A stretch of DNA of 59,942 nucleotides from Avoscillospira sp045652125 (GCA_045652125.1 JAZRTT010000041.1:1-59942), one strand, 5' to 3'; shown: positions 15,946 through 25,011, numbered from the stretch's first letter. Notes: generated by a model not told the origin, from the letters alone. A program made the numbers and translations.

Positions 15946-17703
15946 ATGGAAAAGTTCGTTGATTTGATTTCTGCCCGGGTCGCCCGGGCCTTTTCCGATG
16001 CCGGTTACGACGGTTCCTTTGGAAAAGTCACCGTCTCCAATCGTCCGGATCTGTGCGAATATCAGTGCAACGGTGCCATGCCTGCAGCCAAGGCTGCAAA
16101 ATGCGCCCCTATTCAAATTGCAAACGCCGTAGCCGCAAAACTGGAAGAAGAACCCATGTTCAGTCAGGTGTCCGCTGTGGCACCGGGTTTTTTGAACCTG
16201 AATGTTTCCGCCGATTACCTGCAAAACTATGTTTCCCGGATGGGTCAATCGGAACGCTACGGTCTGGAATACGACCCCAATGCCCGAACTGTGGTAGTAG
16301 ACTACGGCGGCCCCAATGTGGCAAAACCACTCCACGTGGGTCATCTCCGCTCCGCCATTATCGGCGAAAGCCTCAAGCGTATCTATCGTTATTTCGGCAA
16401 TCATGTTATCGGTGATATTCATATGGGCGACTGGGGACTGCAGATGGGTTTGATCATTGAAGAAGTCCGGGAGCGCCAGCCTCACCTGCCCTATTTCGAT
16501 CCGGATTTTACCGGTGAATACCCTGCAGAAGCGCCCTTTACCATTTCGGAGCTGGAAGAGATCTATCCCTGTGCCAGCGCCAAAAGCAAGGAAGATGAAG
16601 CCTTTGCCGCCAGAGCCCACGATGCCACATTCAAGCTCCAGAATGGTGACCGGGGTTACCGCGCCATGTGGGATCACATTATGCGTCTTTCCGTAGCCGA
16701 TCTGAAAAAGAATTATGCCAATCTCAATGTGGACTTCGATGTTTGGCTGGGCGAAAGCGATGCACAGCCCTACATTCCCGCCATGATCGAGGACTTGAAA
16801 GCCAAAGGCGTCACCGCTGTATCCGACGGCGCATTGGTCATTCCCGTACAAGAGGAAGCCGATACCAAGGAAGTACCGCCCTGTATTCTGATCAAGTCTG
16901 ACGGTGCCGCCATCTACGCCACCACAGATTTGGCCACCATCGTCCAGAGAATGGCCGATTATCAGCCGAAAAAACTCCTTTATCTGACGGATAAACGGCA
17001 GGCCCTGCACTTTGAGCAGGTATTCCGTGCCGCCAAAAAAGGACAGATCGTGCCGCAGGATATGGAACTGCAGCACATCGGTTTCGGCACTATGAACGGC
17101 AAGGACGGCAAGCCTTTCAAAACCAGGGAAGGCGGCGTTATGCGTCTGGAGCGGCTCATTTCCGAGATCACCGATTACGTCCGCAGAAAAATCACGGAAA
17201 ACCAGGTAGTAGACACCGCCGAGGTGGAAACCACCGCCCGGCTGATCGCCATGGCCGCCCTGAAATACGGCGATCTGAGCAACCAGCCCACTAAGGACTA
17301 TGTATTTGATCTGGAGCGGTTTGCCGCTTTTGAAGGCAACACCGGCCCCTATATTCTCTATACCATCGTCCGCATCAAGTCCATCCTTGCCAAATACCCG
17401 GGCAAGGCAGATATTTCCGCATTGCAGGCACCCGAAACCAAGGAAGCAAAGGACCTGATGCTGGTACTGACCCGGTTCGCTGATTTCATGCAGCAGGCCT
17501 ATCGGGACAATGCACCCAATGCCATCTGTGCTTATATCTACGAGCTGGCCGGTGCCGTCAACAAGTTCTACCACGAAACCAGAATCCTCGCAGAGCCCGA
17601 TGCCGCCAAGCAGGCAGGCTATGTGGCCCTGATGGATCTGGCCCGTCAGGTGTTGGAAAGCTGCATCGATCTTCTGGGCTTTGAAGCCCCGGAAAAGATG
17701 TAA
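15946..17703 (+). CDS. argS: Arginyl-tRNA synthetase
   Basis: Charges tRNA-Arg. The 585-residue class I enzyme shows the N-terminal Add1 domain, the HIGH-type motif as HVGH in AKPLHVGHLRSAIIGES (about residues 128-144), the GDWGLQMG block and the anticodon-binding DALR domain at the C-terminus (NTGPYILYTIVRIKSIL). In place of KMSKS it has GKPFKTREGG, as usual for ArgRS lacking the canonical lysine. The start is the ATG at 15946 (MEKFVDLIS) with a GAAGGA site; an in-frame ATG at 15937 is poorly placed. It is monocistronic, with its own promoter and terminator. Confidence 0.96.
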   Translation: MEKFVDLISARVARAFSDAGYDGSFGKVTVSNRPDLCEYQCNGAMPAAKAAKCAPIQIANAVAAKLEEEPMFSQVSAVAPGFLNLNVSADYLQNYVSRMGQSERYGLEYDPNARTVVVDYGGPNVAKPLHVGHLRSAIIGESLKRIYRYFGNHVIGDIHMGDWGLQMGLIIEEVRERQPHLPYFDPDFTGEYPAEAPFTISELEEIYPCASAKSKEDEAFAARAHDATFKLQNGDRGYRAMWDHIMRLSVADLKKNYANLNVDFDVWLGESDAQPYIPAMIEDLKAKGVTAVSDGALVIPVQEEADTKEVPPCILIKSDGAAIYATTDLATIVQRMADYQPKKLLYLTDKRQALHFEQVFRAAKKGQIVPQDMELQHIGFGTMNGKDGKPFKTREGGVMRLERLISEITDYVRRKITENQVVDTAEVETTARLIAMAALKYGDLSNQPTKDYVFDLERFAAFEGNTGPYILYTIVRIKSILAKYPGKADISALQAPETKEAKDLMLVLTRFADFMQQAYRDNAPNAICAYIYELAGAVNKFYHETRILAEPDAAKQAGYVALMDLARQVLESCIDLLGFEAPEKM

Positions 17704-17710
17704 AAAGCAC

Positions 17711-17743
17711 AAAAATCCGTCTGCTTTCGCAGACGGATTTTTT
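17711..17743. terminator. Bidirectional terminator between argS and the E2-like gene
   Basis: AAAAATCCGTCTGC, loop TTTC, GCAGACGGATTTTT: a 14-base perfect stem with A- and T-tracts on both sides, serving the convergent genes that end at 17703 and 17747. Confidence 0.9.
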
Positions 17744-17746
17744 ATG

Positions 17747-19153
17747 TTACGGTATATCTTCCACTACGGTTTCCGGGGGATTGTCCAGACGGTAGGGATC
17801 ATTGAATATTCGCTTCAGATACTTGAGCACGGCGGCGTAATAGTAGCCGTCGCAGATACGCTCATCCAGCGTGAAGCCCATATCCACATACTTACGGCTG
17901 ATGACTTCACCGTCATCGCCCAGTTCGTTGCGGCGGTATTTTTTTCCGAAGGCAATGAACACCGGCATATTGCCGAAGTTATACAGATGATGGTTGATGG
18001 CAGGAATGCCCAGAGAACCCATGGAAGTGAAAAACACAGAGCCGTGGAACGGGCTGACTTCCAGCAGGAACTTGGGCAGCCAGCCGAAGTAATCCAGAAT
18101 TTCCAGCAGTTTCACAGCCAGTACATACACCGGACCGGGCAGCAGGGCAAGGATTCCGGCAGTCTTATCAAAATCGTTGCCGCCTTCCGTTTCTTCTCTG
18201 TACTTGCGTACCTCGGCTTCGAATTTTTCATAGACATCGTAAGCCGTATCCGTGGGCTTCAGATGGAGTTTGATACAGGTATCCGGTGATTCCAGATTCA
18301 TTTCCTTTTTGATGGTCATGCAGTACTGGATGTCATCGCCACGGCTGTAGACCTCGCGGCCGGAGATGAACCGGTTGACCTGAGGATACTGAGATACACA
18401 GCGGACATAGGCCGCAATGAAAGCGTGCTGCAGACCAAAGCCCGTCAGCCCCTCTTTCCGCTTTTCACGGACATATTTTTCCAGATTGGAAATTTCCATT
18501 TCCGTGGTAAACAGATTGCAGGCATCGTTACGGGTCTTCATAATGTAGGATTCCGCGCGGCTCATAGGCGGGATGGTACGCACACGGCGTCCGTCTTTCC
18601 GGTCCCCCCACGTGGGATGATATTTGCCGTCGGCATGGGCACGGACAGCAAGGCTCGCCACAAAACCGGAACCGACCATGAGCAGATCCGGAAGGCACAC
18701 AAACCATTGCTTCTCCGTCACATGATGCCGATGGTCGTAGACCAGCAGGCTCAACATTAGGAGAAACAGCAGGGGCAGCAGCCACGGCCGTTTCACATGG
18801 CCGGATGTGATCTGTTTGTAAAAAATCAAAAAGGCCGCAAACACCAGTACGTTGAGCCAGATAAAGTATCTGCCCATGCCCCGAAGGGTCAGTTCCGCCG
18901 TGTAGTACACCGCCATGAGCATCCACGGAATGAGGGTGCGGTAAAAGTGTTCCTTGCCGTCCAGAAGGATGTTCAGCACATAGATCAGACCGGCTGCCGC
19001 AGGCAGGACACAGAGCCACCACAAAGTCGTTGTTTCTGCGCCTTTCCCGCAGAAAGCAGCAATGCGGAGTCCTGCCGAGCCGACCATACATAAGGCTGCA
19101 AGCCATGTCAGCAGGTTTTTCCGGCTGACATAATAAGTATTTCTTGCTTTCAT
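17747..19153 (-). CDS. Six-helix membrane protein fused to an E2/CAT-like acyltransferase domain lacking the catalytic His
   Basis: A 468-residue fusion. Residues 14-171 hold about six hydrophobic helices. Residues 185-445 align by motif with the catalytic domain of 2-oxoacid dehydrogenase E2 and chloramphenicol acetyltransferase: MSRAESYIMKTR at the start, then GSVFFTSMGSLGIPAIN (371-387; E2 has TFTISNLGSFG), and MGFTLDERICDGYYYA (425-440; E2 has SFDHRVxDG). The catalytic His of DHRxxDG is Glu431, while Asp435-Gly436 remain. There is no lipoyl domain and no E1 or E3 gene nearby, so it is not a normal dehydrogenase component. The ATG lies about 9 bases after a TATAAT box with no ribosome site, suggesting a leaderless message. 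Function is unknown; membrane acyl transfer or a binding role are guesses. Confidence 0.8.
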   Translation of the reverse strand: MKARNTYYVSRKNLLTWLAALCMVGSAGLRIAAFCGKGAETTTLWWLCVLPAAAGLIYVLNILLDGKEHFYRTLIPWMLMAVYYTAELTLRGMGRYFIWLNVLVFAAFLIFYKQITSGHVKRPWLLPLLFLLMLSLLVYDHRHHVTEKQWFVCLPDLLMVGSGFVASLAVRAHADGKYHPTWGDRKDGRRVRTIPPMSRAESYIMKTRNDACNLFTTEMEISNLEKYVREKRKEGLTGFGLQHAFIAAYVRCVSQYPQVNRFISGREVYSRGDDIQYCMTIKKEMNLESPDTCIKLHLKPTDTAYDVYEKFEAEVRKYREETEGGNDFDKTAGILALLPGPVYVLAVKLLEILDYFGWLPKFLLEVSPFHGSVFFTSMGSLGIPAINHHLYNFGNMPVFIAFGKKYRRNELGDDGEVISRKYVDMGFTLDERICDGYYYAAVLKYLKRIFNDPYRLDNPPETVVEDIP

Positions 19154-19162
19154 AATGAAATA

Positions 19163-19191
19163 ATTATACCAATTTTCGACTTTTCTTGCAA
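19163..19191 (-). promoter_or_regulatory. Promoter of the E2-like membrane gene
   Basis: On the minus strand TTGCAA (19191-19186), 17-base spacer, TATAAT (19168-19163). The ATG is at 19153, so transcription should begin within about 1-3 bases of the start codon. Confidence 0.75.
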
Positions 19192-19208
19192 GAGGGAATC
19201 GGTTTGCC

Positions 19209-19237
19209 TTGGAATTTCTGTCATAATCTGATATAAT
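19209..19237 (+). promoter_or_regulatory. Promoter of the Dam-like methylase
   Basis: TTGGAA (19209-19214), 17-base spacer, TATAAT (19232-19237). It is divergent from the promoter at 19163-19191, the two -35 elements being 17 bases apart. Confidence 0.75.
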
Positions 19238-19269
19238 ACCCTCGAATAAAAAAGAAAGCAGGGATGTCC

Positions 19270-20394
19270 ATGAAGCCTCTTCTGAAATGGCCCGGCGGAA
19301 AATCCCGGGAGTTGGACCATGTCTACGGCCTGATTCCCGATTACGAGCGTTATCTGGAACCGTTCTTCGGCGGCGGCGCTATGTATTTTCATCTGCAGCC
19401 CAAACAGGCTGCCATCAATGATACCGCCAAAGACCTTATGGAGTTCTACCACATGGTCCGCACCCAGAATCCGGAATTCCGCAGCTGCATCACCTGTTAC
19501 GCGGAAAGCTTCCGGGGGCTTCTGGAGTTTGGCCGCAGCCACACAACGGAACTGCTCGGCTTGTTTGAAGCCCAGATGGCAGAACAGCCGGACGTCCGGG
19601 ATCGGCTCCACACGCTTCTGTGGGGCTGGATGCCTGAGATCTTTGCGTTCTTCTCCTATCCCATTGTGACCGACAAAGATGCGTTCTGCAAAGAATTGGA
19701 AGCCTCGTTGTGGGATAAGCTGTGGCGCACGGTGAAGAACCACCGCAGGCAGCCCTTTCCCCCGGCCGATCTTTCTGAAAATCTGGTAACAGGACTGACC
19801 GGCGGCTATTACCTTTACTTCCGTCAGGTATTCAACGATTGGCAGTTGGGCCGCATTGAACTGTCTGCCGCTCAGCGGGCTGCCAACTTCTTCTTTATCC
19901 GCGAAACCTGTTATGGCTCCATGTTCCGCTACAACAAACACGGAGAATTCAACATCCCCTATGGCGGCATGAGTTACAATGACAAGGATTTTTCCGGAAA
20001 GGCACACGCCCTGTTTGACCCCAAAACCGCCGCACTTTTTGCGGAAACACACATTTACAGCCGGGATTTTGAGGAATTTTTGGAACAGGTAAAACCCACC
20101 AAAAAGGATTTTGTGTTTTTGGATCCTCCTTACGATACGGAATTTTCTGAGTATGAAGGGGAAGCCTTTACCAAATTGGATCAAGCCAGACTGGCGGTTG
20201 CCCTCAGCAAGACCCCGGCAAAATTTTTGCTGATCATCAAAAACACGCCTTTTATTGAGGCCCTTTACAGCCAGAATTTTTACGTCCGACGGTTTGACAA
20301 GCAATATACCTACAATGTCCGCAGCCGCAACGACCGCTCTGCTGAGCATCTGATCATTACCAATTACCCCATCCCGGAAGATGGTAAAAATTGA
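19270..20394 (+). CDS. Dam-type (D12 class) N6-adenine DNA methyltransferase
   Basis: A 374-residue SAM-dependent methylase. Motifs: LLKWPGGKS (residues 4-12; Dam has LKWAGGK), EPFFGGGAMYF (30-40, SAM loop) and DPPYDT (285-290, catalytic). About 100 residues longer than E. coli Dam, mostly between the SAM loop and the catalytic motif, where the target recognition domain lies, so the recognised site need not be GATC. No restriction endonuclease gene is adjacent, so it looks like an orphan methylase. The start is taken at 19270 because AGCAGGG is well spaced for it; an ATG six bases earlier is possible. Own promoter and terminator. Confidence 0.88.
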   Translation: MKPLLKWPGGKSRELDHVYGLIPDYERYLEPFFGGGAMYFHLQPKQAAINDTAKDLMEFYHMVRTQNPEFRSCITCYAESFRGLLEFGRSHTTELLGLFEAQMAEQPDVRDRLHTLLWGWMPEIFAFFSYPIVTDKDAFCKELEASLWDKLWRTVKNHRRQPFPPADLSENLVTGLTGGYYLYFRQVFNDWQLGRIELSAAQRAANFFFIRETCYGSMFRYNKHGEFNIPYGGMSYNDKDFSGKAHALFDPKTAALFAETHIYSRDFEEFLEQVKPTKKDFVFLDPPYDTEFSEYEGEAFTKLDQARLAVALSKTPAKFLLIIKNTPFIEALYSQNFYVRRFDKQYTYNVRSRNDRSAEHLIITNYPIPEDGKN

Positions 20395-20398
20395 CTTC

Positions 20399-20445
20399 AG
20401 CCGGAGCAGGCCATTTTAGAAAATTGGTCTGCCCCGGCTTTTTTT
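20399..20445 (+). terminator. Terminator after the Dam-like methylase
   Basis: AGCCGG and CCGGCT close an imperfect stem (inner arms AGCAGGCCA and TGGTCTGC) followed by eight T residues. Confidence 0.8.
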
Positions 20446-20563
20446 CTTCAGTCCTGCCAAATTTTGAATAGTTTGTAAATCTTGTGCATTCTTTCTTTTC
20501 TTCCTTGTTTTCCATGTTACAATAGGGATAAGATCAAACACCCCGGCAAAGGAGATATCGTAT

Positions 20564-22417
20564 ATGTCCCATCTGGATCATCAAGAAATTCCTGCTGAAA
20601 CATCCGCAGCCCTTCTCCGTGCAAAACAAAAAAAGCGAAAAAAACGGGCGATTCTTTTGACCGCCGCTTTTCTCATTTTCTTTGTGCTGTTTTTTGCCGT
20701 GAAAAAAGACAAACAGCCGATCGTCTTTATAGACCCGACAAACTCTACCGTTCTTTCTCCCACAGATCTCATCCACACCATCTCCGGCAGCGGTATCGTA
20801 GAAAGTGCGGAAAGTACCACCGTTTACTCCACTATGTCTTATCCGGTACAGGCCGTTTATGCGGAGGTCGGCGACTATGTGCAGGCCGGCGACCTGCTTG
20901 CCGAATTGGATGCCCGGACACTTCTGGATCAAATCAACGCTCAGAGCATTTCAAAAAGCACCACCTCTGCCAACAGCGCTGCACAGGTGGAAGCCGCACA
21001 GGATAATTATAACCATTTCAAAGAAAATCTGGACAGCGGCCTGAACACAACACTAAACAACGCACAAATTCAGGCAGACAACGCATATCGTGCCTACGAA
21101 CAAGCACAGCGCACCTACAGCCGCTATTTGACCGGCGTAGACATGGGGGAAAACACCGCTTTGATCAACGCGGAGGCTGCTCTGCGGACTGCAGAAACTG
21201 CCCTGGACACAGCACAGGCGTCATACGATTCGCTGTATGAAGCCGCACAGCAGGCCTATGATACATACCATGCCGCCAAGCAGCAATGGGAGCAGGCTCA
21301 GAATCAGGCAGATCAGCTGCTGCGGCAAAAAGAGGAGCTGGAGCGGGAAAATCCGGATGCTCTGGATGAGATTCTCCACCTGGAAACAGAACTCACCCGT
21401 TTGAATGAAGAACTTCTGTCTCTGGCAGCTTCCTGTGAACTGGCCCGGGAAACATACAACAGTGCCGAGGCTCGGCTGACTTCCGCTGAAACTGCACTGG
21501 AGCAGGCGGCGGACAATTACGACATCCAGAATGCAGCCTACCACGCCGCACTCACCGGCACAGATCAAATGCTGGAGGACTATAAAATCAATGTGGATAC
21601 TGCGTGGACTGCCTATGAAAATGCACTGGTCGCATTGGAAGCTGCAAAAAAATCCACGCAGGATCAACTGGAAACCTATGAAAACAACCTCAATAGTGCA
21701 AAAAACGGAGCCACGACCGCTGCTTTGGACGAAAGTATTCGCCAACTTCGCGTAACATTGGAAGACACCAAGATCACAGCCCCTGTTTCCGGCACCGTCA
21801 CCGCCGTCTATGCTGAAGTCGGCTCTCCCGGTTCGGGGCTGCTGTTTGTCATTGAAGATACGGAGCATCTGGTCGTTCATACTGCCATCAAGGGATATGA
21901 TATCGGTCTTGTCCGGGAGGGGATGCCCGTTCTCATCACATCCGATTCCACCGGCGATGCGAAAATTTCCGGAGTTTTGACAACCATCGCTCCCACCGCT
22001 AACAAAACCATGCAGGGCATCACCGACACCACCACCGACACTCTGTTTTCTGCCGAAGCGAAAGTGGCAGAATCAAACACCGGCCTGCGGATCGGGATGG
22101 AAGTCCAGTTGGATTTTGTCCTGAAGGAAGCCGCAGAGGTTCTGACGGTTCCCTATGATGCTGTATATGAAAACGAATCCGGCCAATCTTGTATCATCAC
22201 CCTGATTCCGCAGAAAAATGATACCTTCCTGCTGCAGGAAGAGACCATTCTTCTGGGAATAGATAACGAACTGGATATTGCCATCTCCGGAAAGAACATC
22301 CAAGAAGGGGTTCGGGTATTGAACGAACCCGCTGCTTATTTGCCCTATATTGGGCAAACGCTGCCCAAAGGCATCGCTGCGGCAAATTCCTTCCATTCCA
22401 TGCCGCCATGGGCCTGA
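20564..22417 (+). CDS. MacA/HlyD-type efflux adaptor with a very long coiled coil
   Basis: A 617-residue membrane-fusion-type protein. One N-terminal membrane helix (about residues 29-46) anchors it; a split biotinyl-lipoyl-like domain is at about 85-125 (VQAVYAEVGDYVQAGDLLAELDA) and about 395-430 (LEDTKITAPVSGTVTAVYAEVG). Between them lie about 270 residues of heptad-rich Ala/Glu/Gln helix, much longer than in typical Gram-positive MacA. Beta-barrel and membrane-proximal domains follow. It presumably links the MacB-like ABC pair encoded next to extracellular substrate. Starts at ATG 20564 behind AAAGGAG and ends 13 bases before the ATPase gene. The substrate is unknown. Confidence 0.88.
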   Translation: MSHLDHQEIPAETSAALLRAKQKKRKKRAILLTAAFLIFFVLFFAVKKDKQPIVFIDPTNSTVLSPTDLIHTISGSGIVESAESTTVYSTMSYPVQAVYAEVGDYVQAGDLLAELDARTLLDQINAQSISKSTTSANSAAQVEAAQDNYNHFKENLDSGLNTTLNNAQIQADNAYRAYEQAQRTYSRYLTGVDMGENTALINAEAALRTAETALDTAQASYDSLYEAAQQAYDTYHAAKQQWEQAQNQADQLLRQKEELERENPDALDEILHLETELTRLNEELLSLAASCELARETYNSAEARLTSAETALEQAADNYDIQNAAYHAALTGTDQMLEDYKINVDTAWTAYENALVALEAAKKSTQDQLETYENNLNSAKNGATTAALDESIRQLRVTLEDTKITAPVSGTVTAVYAEVGSPGSGLLFVIEDTEHLVVHTAIKGYDIGLVREGMPVLITSDSTGDAKISGVLTTIAPTANKTMQGITDTTTDTLFSAEAKVAESNTGLRIGMEVQLDFVLKEAAEVLTVPYDAVYENESGQSCIITLIPQKNDTFLLQEETILLGIDNELDIAISGKNIQEGVRVLNEPAAYLPYIGQTLPKGIAAANSFHSMPPWA

Positions 22418-22430
22418 AGGGAGGACGGGT

Positions 22431-23135
22431 ATGACACACCAAAGACCGCTGATCGAAATGAAGCACATCGTCAAACGGTTCTATATCGGGCAGCCCAATG
22501 AGCTGGAAATTCTCCACGGTATCGACCTGACTGTCCATAAAGGAGAGTTTGTATCCATCGTGGGTGCGTCCGGGTCCGGTAAATCCACCCTGATGAATCT
22601 GATCGGTGCGTTGGATCGTCCTACCCTGGGCAGTTACCTGCTGGATGGAACTCCGGTGGAGCTTGCAGATGATCAGACCCTTTCCATCATTCGAAACCAA
22701 AAAATCGGCTTTGTATTCCAGAACTTTAATCTGATCTCCAGAACCAACGCCCTGCGCAATGTGGAGCTGCCTATGATGTACGCCGGTATCCCCCAGCATG
22801 AACGCACAGAACGGGCCAAATATCTTTTGAATCTGGTCGGCATGGCTGACCGTGCAGATCACCGGCCCAATGAGCTTTCCGGCGGGCAAAAGCAGCGGGT
22901 CGCCATTGCCAGAGCAATGGCAAACAATCCTGCTATCATTCTGGCAGATGAACCTACCGGTGCATTGGACAGTAAGACCGGACGCATGGTCATGGATCTG
23001 TTCCACGAATTGAATACAAAATACCAGAAAACCATTCTTCTCATTACCCACAACAACGACCTGGCCAAAGAGACCGGTCGGGTACTGACCATGCACGACG
23101 GCAACCTGACTGAGGAGGTGCATTCATGGGCCTGA
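22431..23135 (+). CDS. MacB-like ABC transporter ATPase (LolD/MacB family)
   Basis: A 234-residue ATP-binding subunit. Walker A GASGSGKST (about 44-52), Q-loop FQNFNLI, signature LSGGQKQR and Walker B IILADEPTGALD are intact. The family powers mechanotransmission through FtsX-fold permeases rather than classic substrate pumping. Start ATG at 22431 behind GGGAGGACGGG. It overlaps the permease gene by 10 bases. Confidence 0.94.
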   Translation: MTHQRPLIEMKHIVKRFYIGQPNELEILHGIDLTVHKGEFVSIVGASGSGKSTLMNLIGALDRPTLGSYLLDGTPVELADDQTLSIIRNQKIGFVFQNFNLISRTNALRNVELPMMYAGIPQHERTERAKYLLNLVGMADRADHRPNELSGGQKQRVAIARAMANNPAIILADEPTGALDSKTGRMVMDLFHELNTKYQKTILLITHNNDLAKETGRVLTMHDGNLTEEVHSWA

Positions 23136-24400
23136 AAGAAAATCTGCGGCTCTCTCTGGAAGGTCTGCTGGCCAATAAAATGCGATCTCTGCTCACTATG
23201 CTGGGCATCATTATCGGTATCGCCTCAGTCATCGGCATCCTTACTGTGGGAGACGGTTTATCCGGCTATATTACCAACACCATGAGCACCATGGGTGCTT
23301 CCACTATCACCGTTTCCCTGCAGGAACGGGAAAATGGCTTGGATCCCATGGCTATGATGGGATTCGGTTCTTCAGAAATTGATCAGGACGACCGCATTTC
23401 CCAAAAAATGATTCAGGACCTGCAGACCCGCTATGAAAGTGAGATCAAGGCCATCAGCCTTACGGAATCGGTAGGAACCGGTCAGGCCAAGGCCGGCCGC
23501 CTGTATGCAAATGTGAACATCACCGGTGTCAATGAGGATTACTTTATTGCCAATGACACAGACCTCCTTGCCGGTCGCCTGCTTCTGGATTCAGATGGGG
23601 ACGGAGAGCGCATGGTGTGCGTGGTCAGCGACAAATTGGTAAACAATATGTTTAACGGCGACAGGAGTGCTGCTCTGGGAAGTGAGCTGTCGGTGGAAAT
23701 CATGGGAGATCGGCAGCGATACCGCATTGTGGGTATTTACAAATACGAAGCCAATGCCATGACCATTACCACAGCCTCGGAGCAGGATATGACCACCGCC
23801 ATGTTCATTCCCCTGCCCACCGCCAGGCACATAACAGGTGCAGCGGAAGGATTCACCAATCTCACGGTGGTTTCCGTTCCTGAGGCAGACAGTGCTGCCG
23901 TAGCCGTAACCATTGAAAATTTTCTCAACCGCTATTACAGCCGCAACAAAAACTATTCTGTAAGTGCCTTCAGCATGGATAGCATTATAGAAACCATGGC
24001 AGATATGATGGATACCCTATCCATCGCCATTTCTGTCATTGCCGCCATCTCCCTTGTGGTTGGCGGTATCGGTGTTATGAATATCATGCTGGTATCTGTC
24101 ACAGAGCGAACTCGGGAGATCGGCACGCGGAAAGCATTGGGTGCCACCAACAGCAATATCCGCGTACAGTTTGTGGCAGAAAGTGCGGTGATCTGTCTGA
24201 TCGGGGGACTGATCGGCATTCTGCTCGGTGCCACACTTGGCTACATTTGCAGTTCCCTTTTGGGTGCCCCGACTCTGCCGGGACTGGGCAGCATTCTGTT
24301 GGCTGTAACCTTTTCTCTGGCCGTTGGAATTTTCTTCGGCTATTACCCGGCCAACAAAGCTGCAAAAATGGACCCCATCGATGCCCTGCGGTATGAATAA
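23126..24400 (+). CDS. MacB-like ABC permease (FtsX fold)
   Basis: A 424-residue permease with one N-terminal membrane helix (LTMLGIIIGIASVIGILTVG), an extracytoplasmic MacB-PCD domain of about 230 residues, and three C-terminal helices (about residues 290-420) with VTERTREIGTRKALGATNSNI, the FtsX-domain signature. Together with the adaptor and ATPase it makes a MacAB-like exporter for peptides, lipids or antibiotics; the substrate cannot be read from sequence. Start ATG has GAGGAGGTG, inside the end of the ATPase gene. Confidence 0.94.
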   Translation: MGLKENLRLSLEGLLANKMRSLLTMLGIIIGIASVIGILTVGDGLSGYITNTMSTMGASTITVSLQERENGLDPMAMMGFGSSEIDQDDRISQKMIQDLQTRYESEIKAISLTESVGTGQAKAGRLYANVNITGVNEDYFIANDTDLLAGRLLLDSDGDGERMVCVVSDKLVNNMFNGDRSAALGSELSVEIMGDRQRYRIVGIYKYEANAMTITTASEQDMTTAMFIPLPTARHITGAAEGFTNLTVVSVPEADSAAVAVTIENFLNRYYSRNKNYSVSAFSMDSIIETMADMMDTLSIAISVIAAISLVVGGIGVMNIMLVSVTERTREIGTRKALGATNSNIRVQFVAESAVICLIGGLIGILLGATLGYICSSLLGAPTLPGLGSILLAVTFSLAVGIFFGYYPANKAAKMDPIDALRYE

Positions 24401-24497
24401 TAACTACCCCGGCAGATAACCGGCCTCCGTTTTTGCATCCGGCGCCCCCTATACAGAAAACATTCCGTTTTCATTGGCCCACAGGCATTGATAAACA

Positions 24498-24528
24498 AAT
24501 CCCTGATGCTTCTGCATCAGGGATTTTT
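24498..24528. terminator. Bidirectional terminator between macB-like and GNAT genes
   Basis: AAATCCCTGATGC, a 4-base loop, GCATCAGGGATTTTT. It serves the minus-strand lysA-GNAT unit (its stop at 24517-24519 is inside the stem) and reads as a terminator on the plus strand too. The 97 bases between the macB-like stop (24400) and the hairpin show nothing else. Confidence 0.8.
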
Positions 24529-25011
24529 GAGTTCCAATACCATATCATACCAAATAACGCCGCCGTGGTTGGAGCGGGAGATCCCCCGGTTGGAAAAGCC
24601 GAATTTTTCATAGTAGCGGAGTTTGGCTTCCCTGCAGGTAAGGATCACCCGATCCATGCCGCCCTGTTTGGCAAAGCCAATCATATGGTTCAGCAACGCA
24701 CCACCTACCCCCTGCCTCCGGTATTCCGGCAGGACTGCCAGACCAAAGATCATCTGATTTTTTCCATCCGGTTCATGGCCCTGGGGCTGAAATAGTATAT
24801 CCTCGATCAGCGGCAGATCGGATGCACAGCCGTTGACCATACCGATGATCCGGCCATCTGCCTGCGCCACAAAGAACCGCTCCGGAAATGCAGAAATCCG
24901 ATAGGCAAAAACTTGTTTACCGGCAGCCTTTTCCACGGGAAAGCAGGCTGCCTCCAAGTCTGTCACGGCATCTAAATCCGCAGGGGTCACGGTTCTGATC
25001 TTATACGTCAT
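24517..25011 (-). CDS. GNAT-family N-acetyltransferase
   Basis: A 164-residue acetyl-CoA-dependent N-acetyltransferase. The acetyl-CoA loop is LAVLPEYRRQGVGGALLNHMI (Q/RxxGxG/A pattern: RRQGVG), preceded by ARPADL-type start TVTPADLDAV and followed by REAKLRYYEKFGF, as in arylalkylamine or Spt10-like acetyltransferases. The start is the ATG at 25011 inside the end of lysA (11-base overlap), so translation is coupled. The substrate is unknown; linkage to lysA hints at an amino acid or amine but proves nothing. Confidence 0.88.
   Translation of the reverse strand: MTYKIRTVTPADLDAVTDLEAACFPVEKAAGKQVFAYRISAFPERFFVAQADGRIIGMVNGCASDLPLIEDILFQPQGHEPDGKNQMIFGLAVLPEYRRQGVGGALLNHMIGFAKQGGMDRVILTCREAKLRYYEKFGFSNRGISRSNHGGVIWYDMVLELKNP

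Noticed and set aside
15928..17712. A 594-codon open frame on the minus strand across argS
   Set aside because: Antisense shadow of argS caused by third-position bias.
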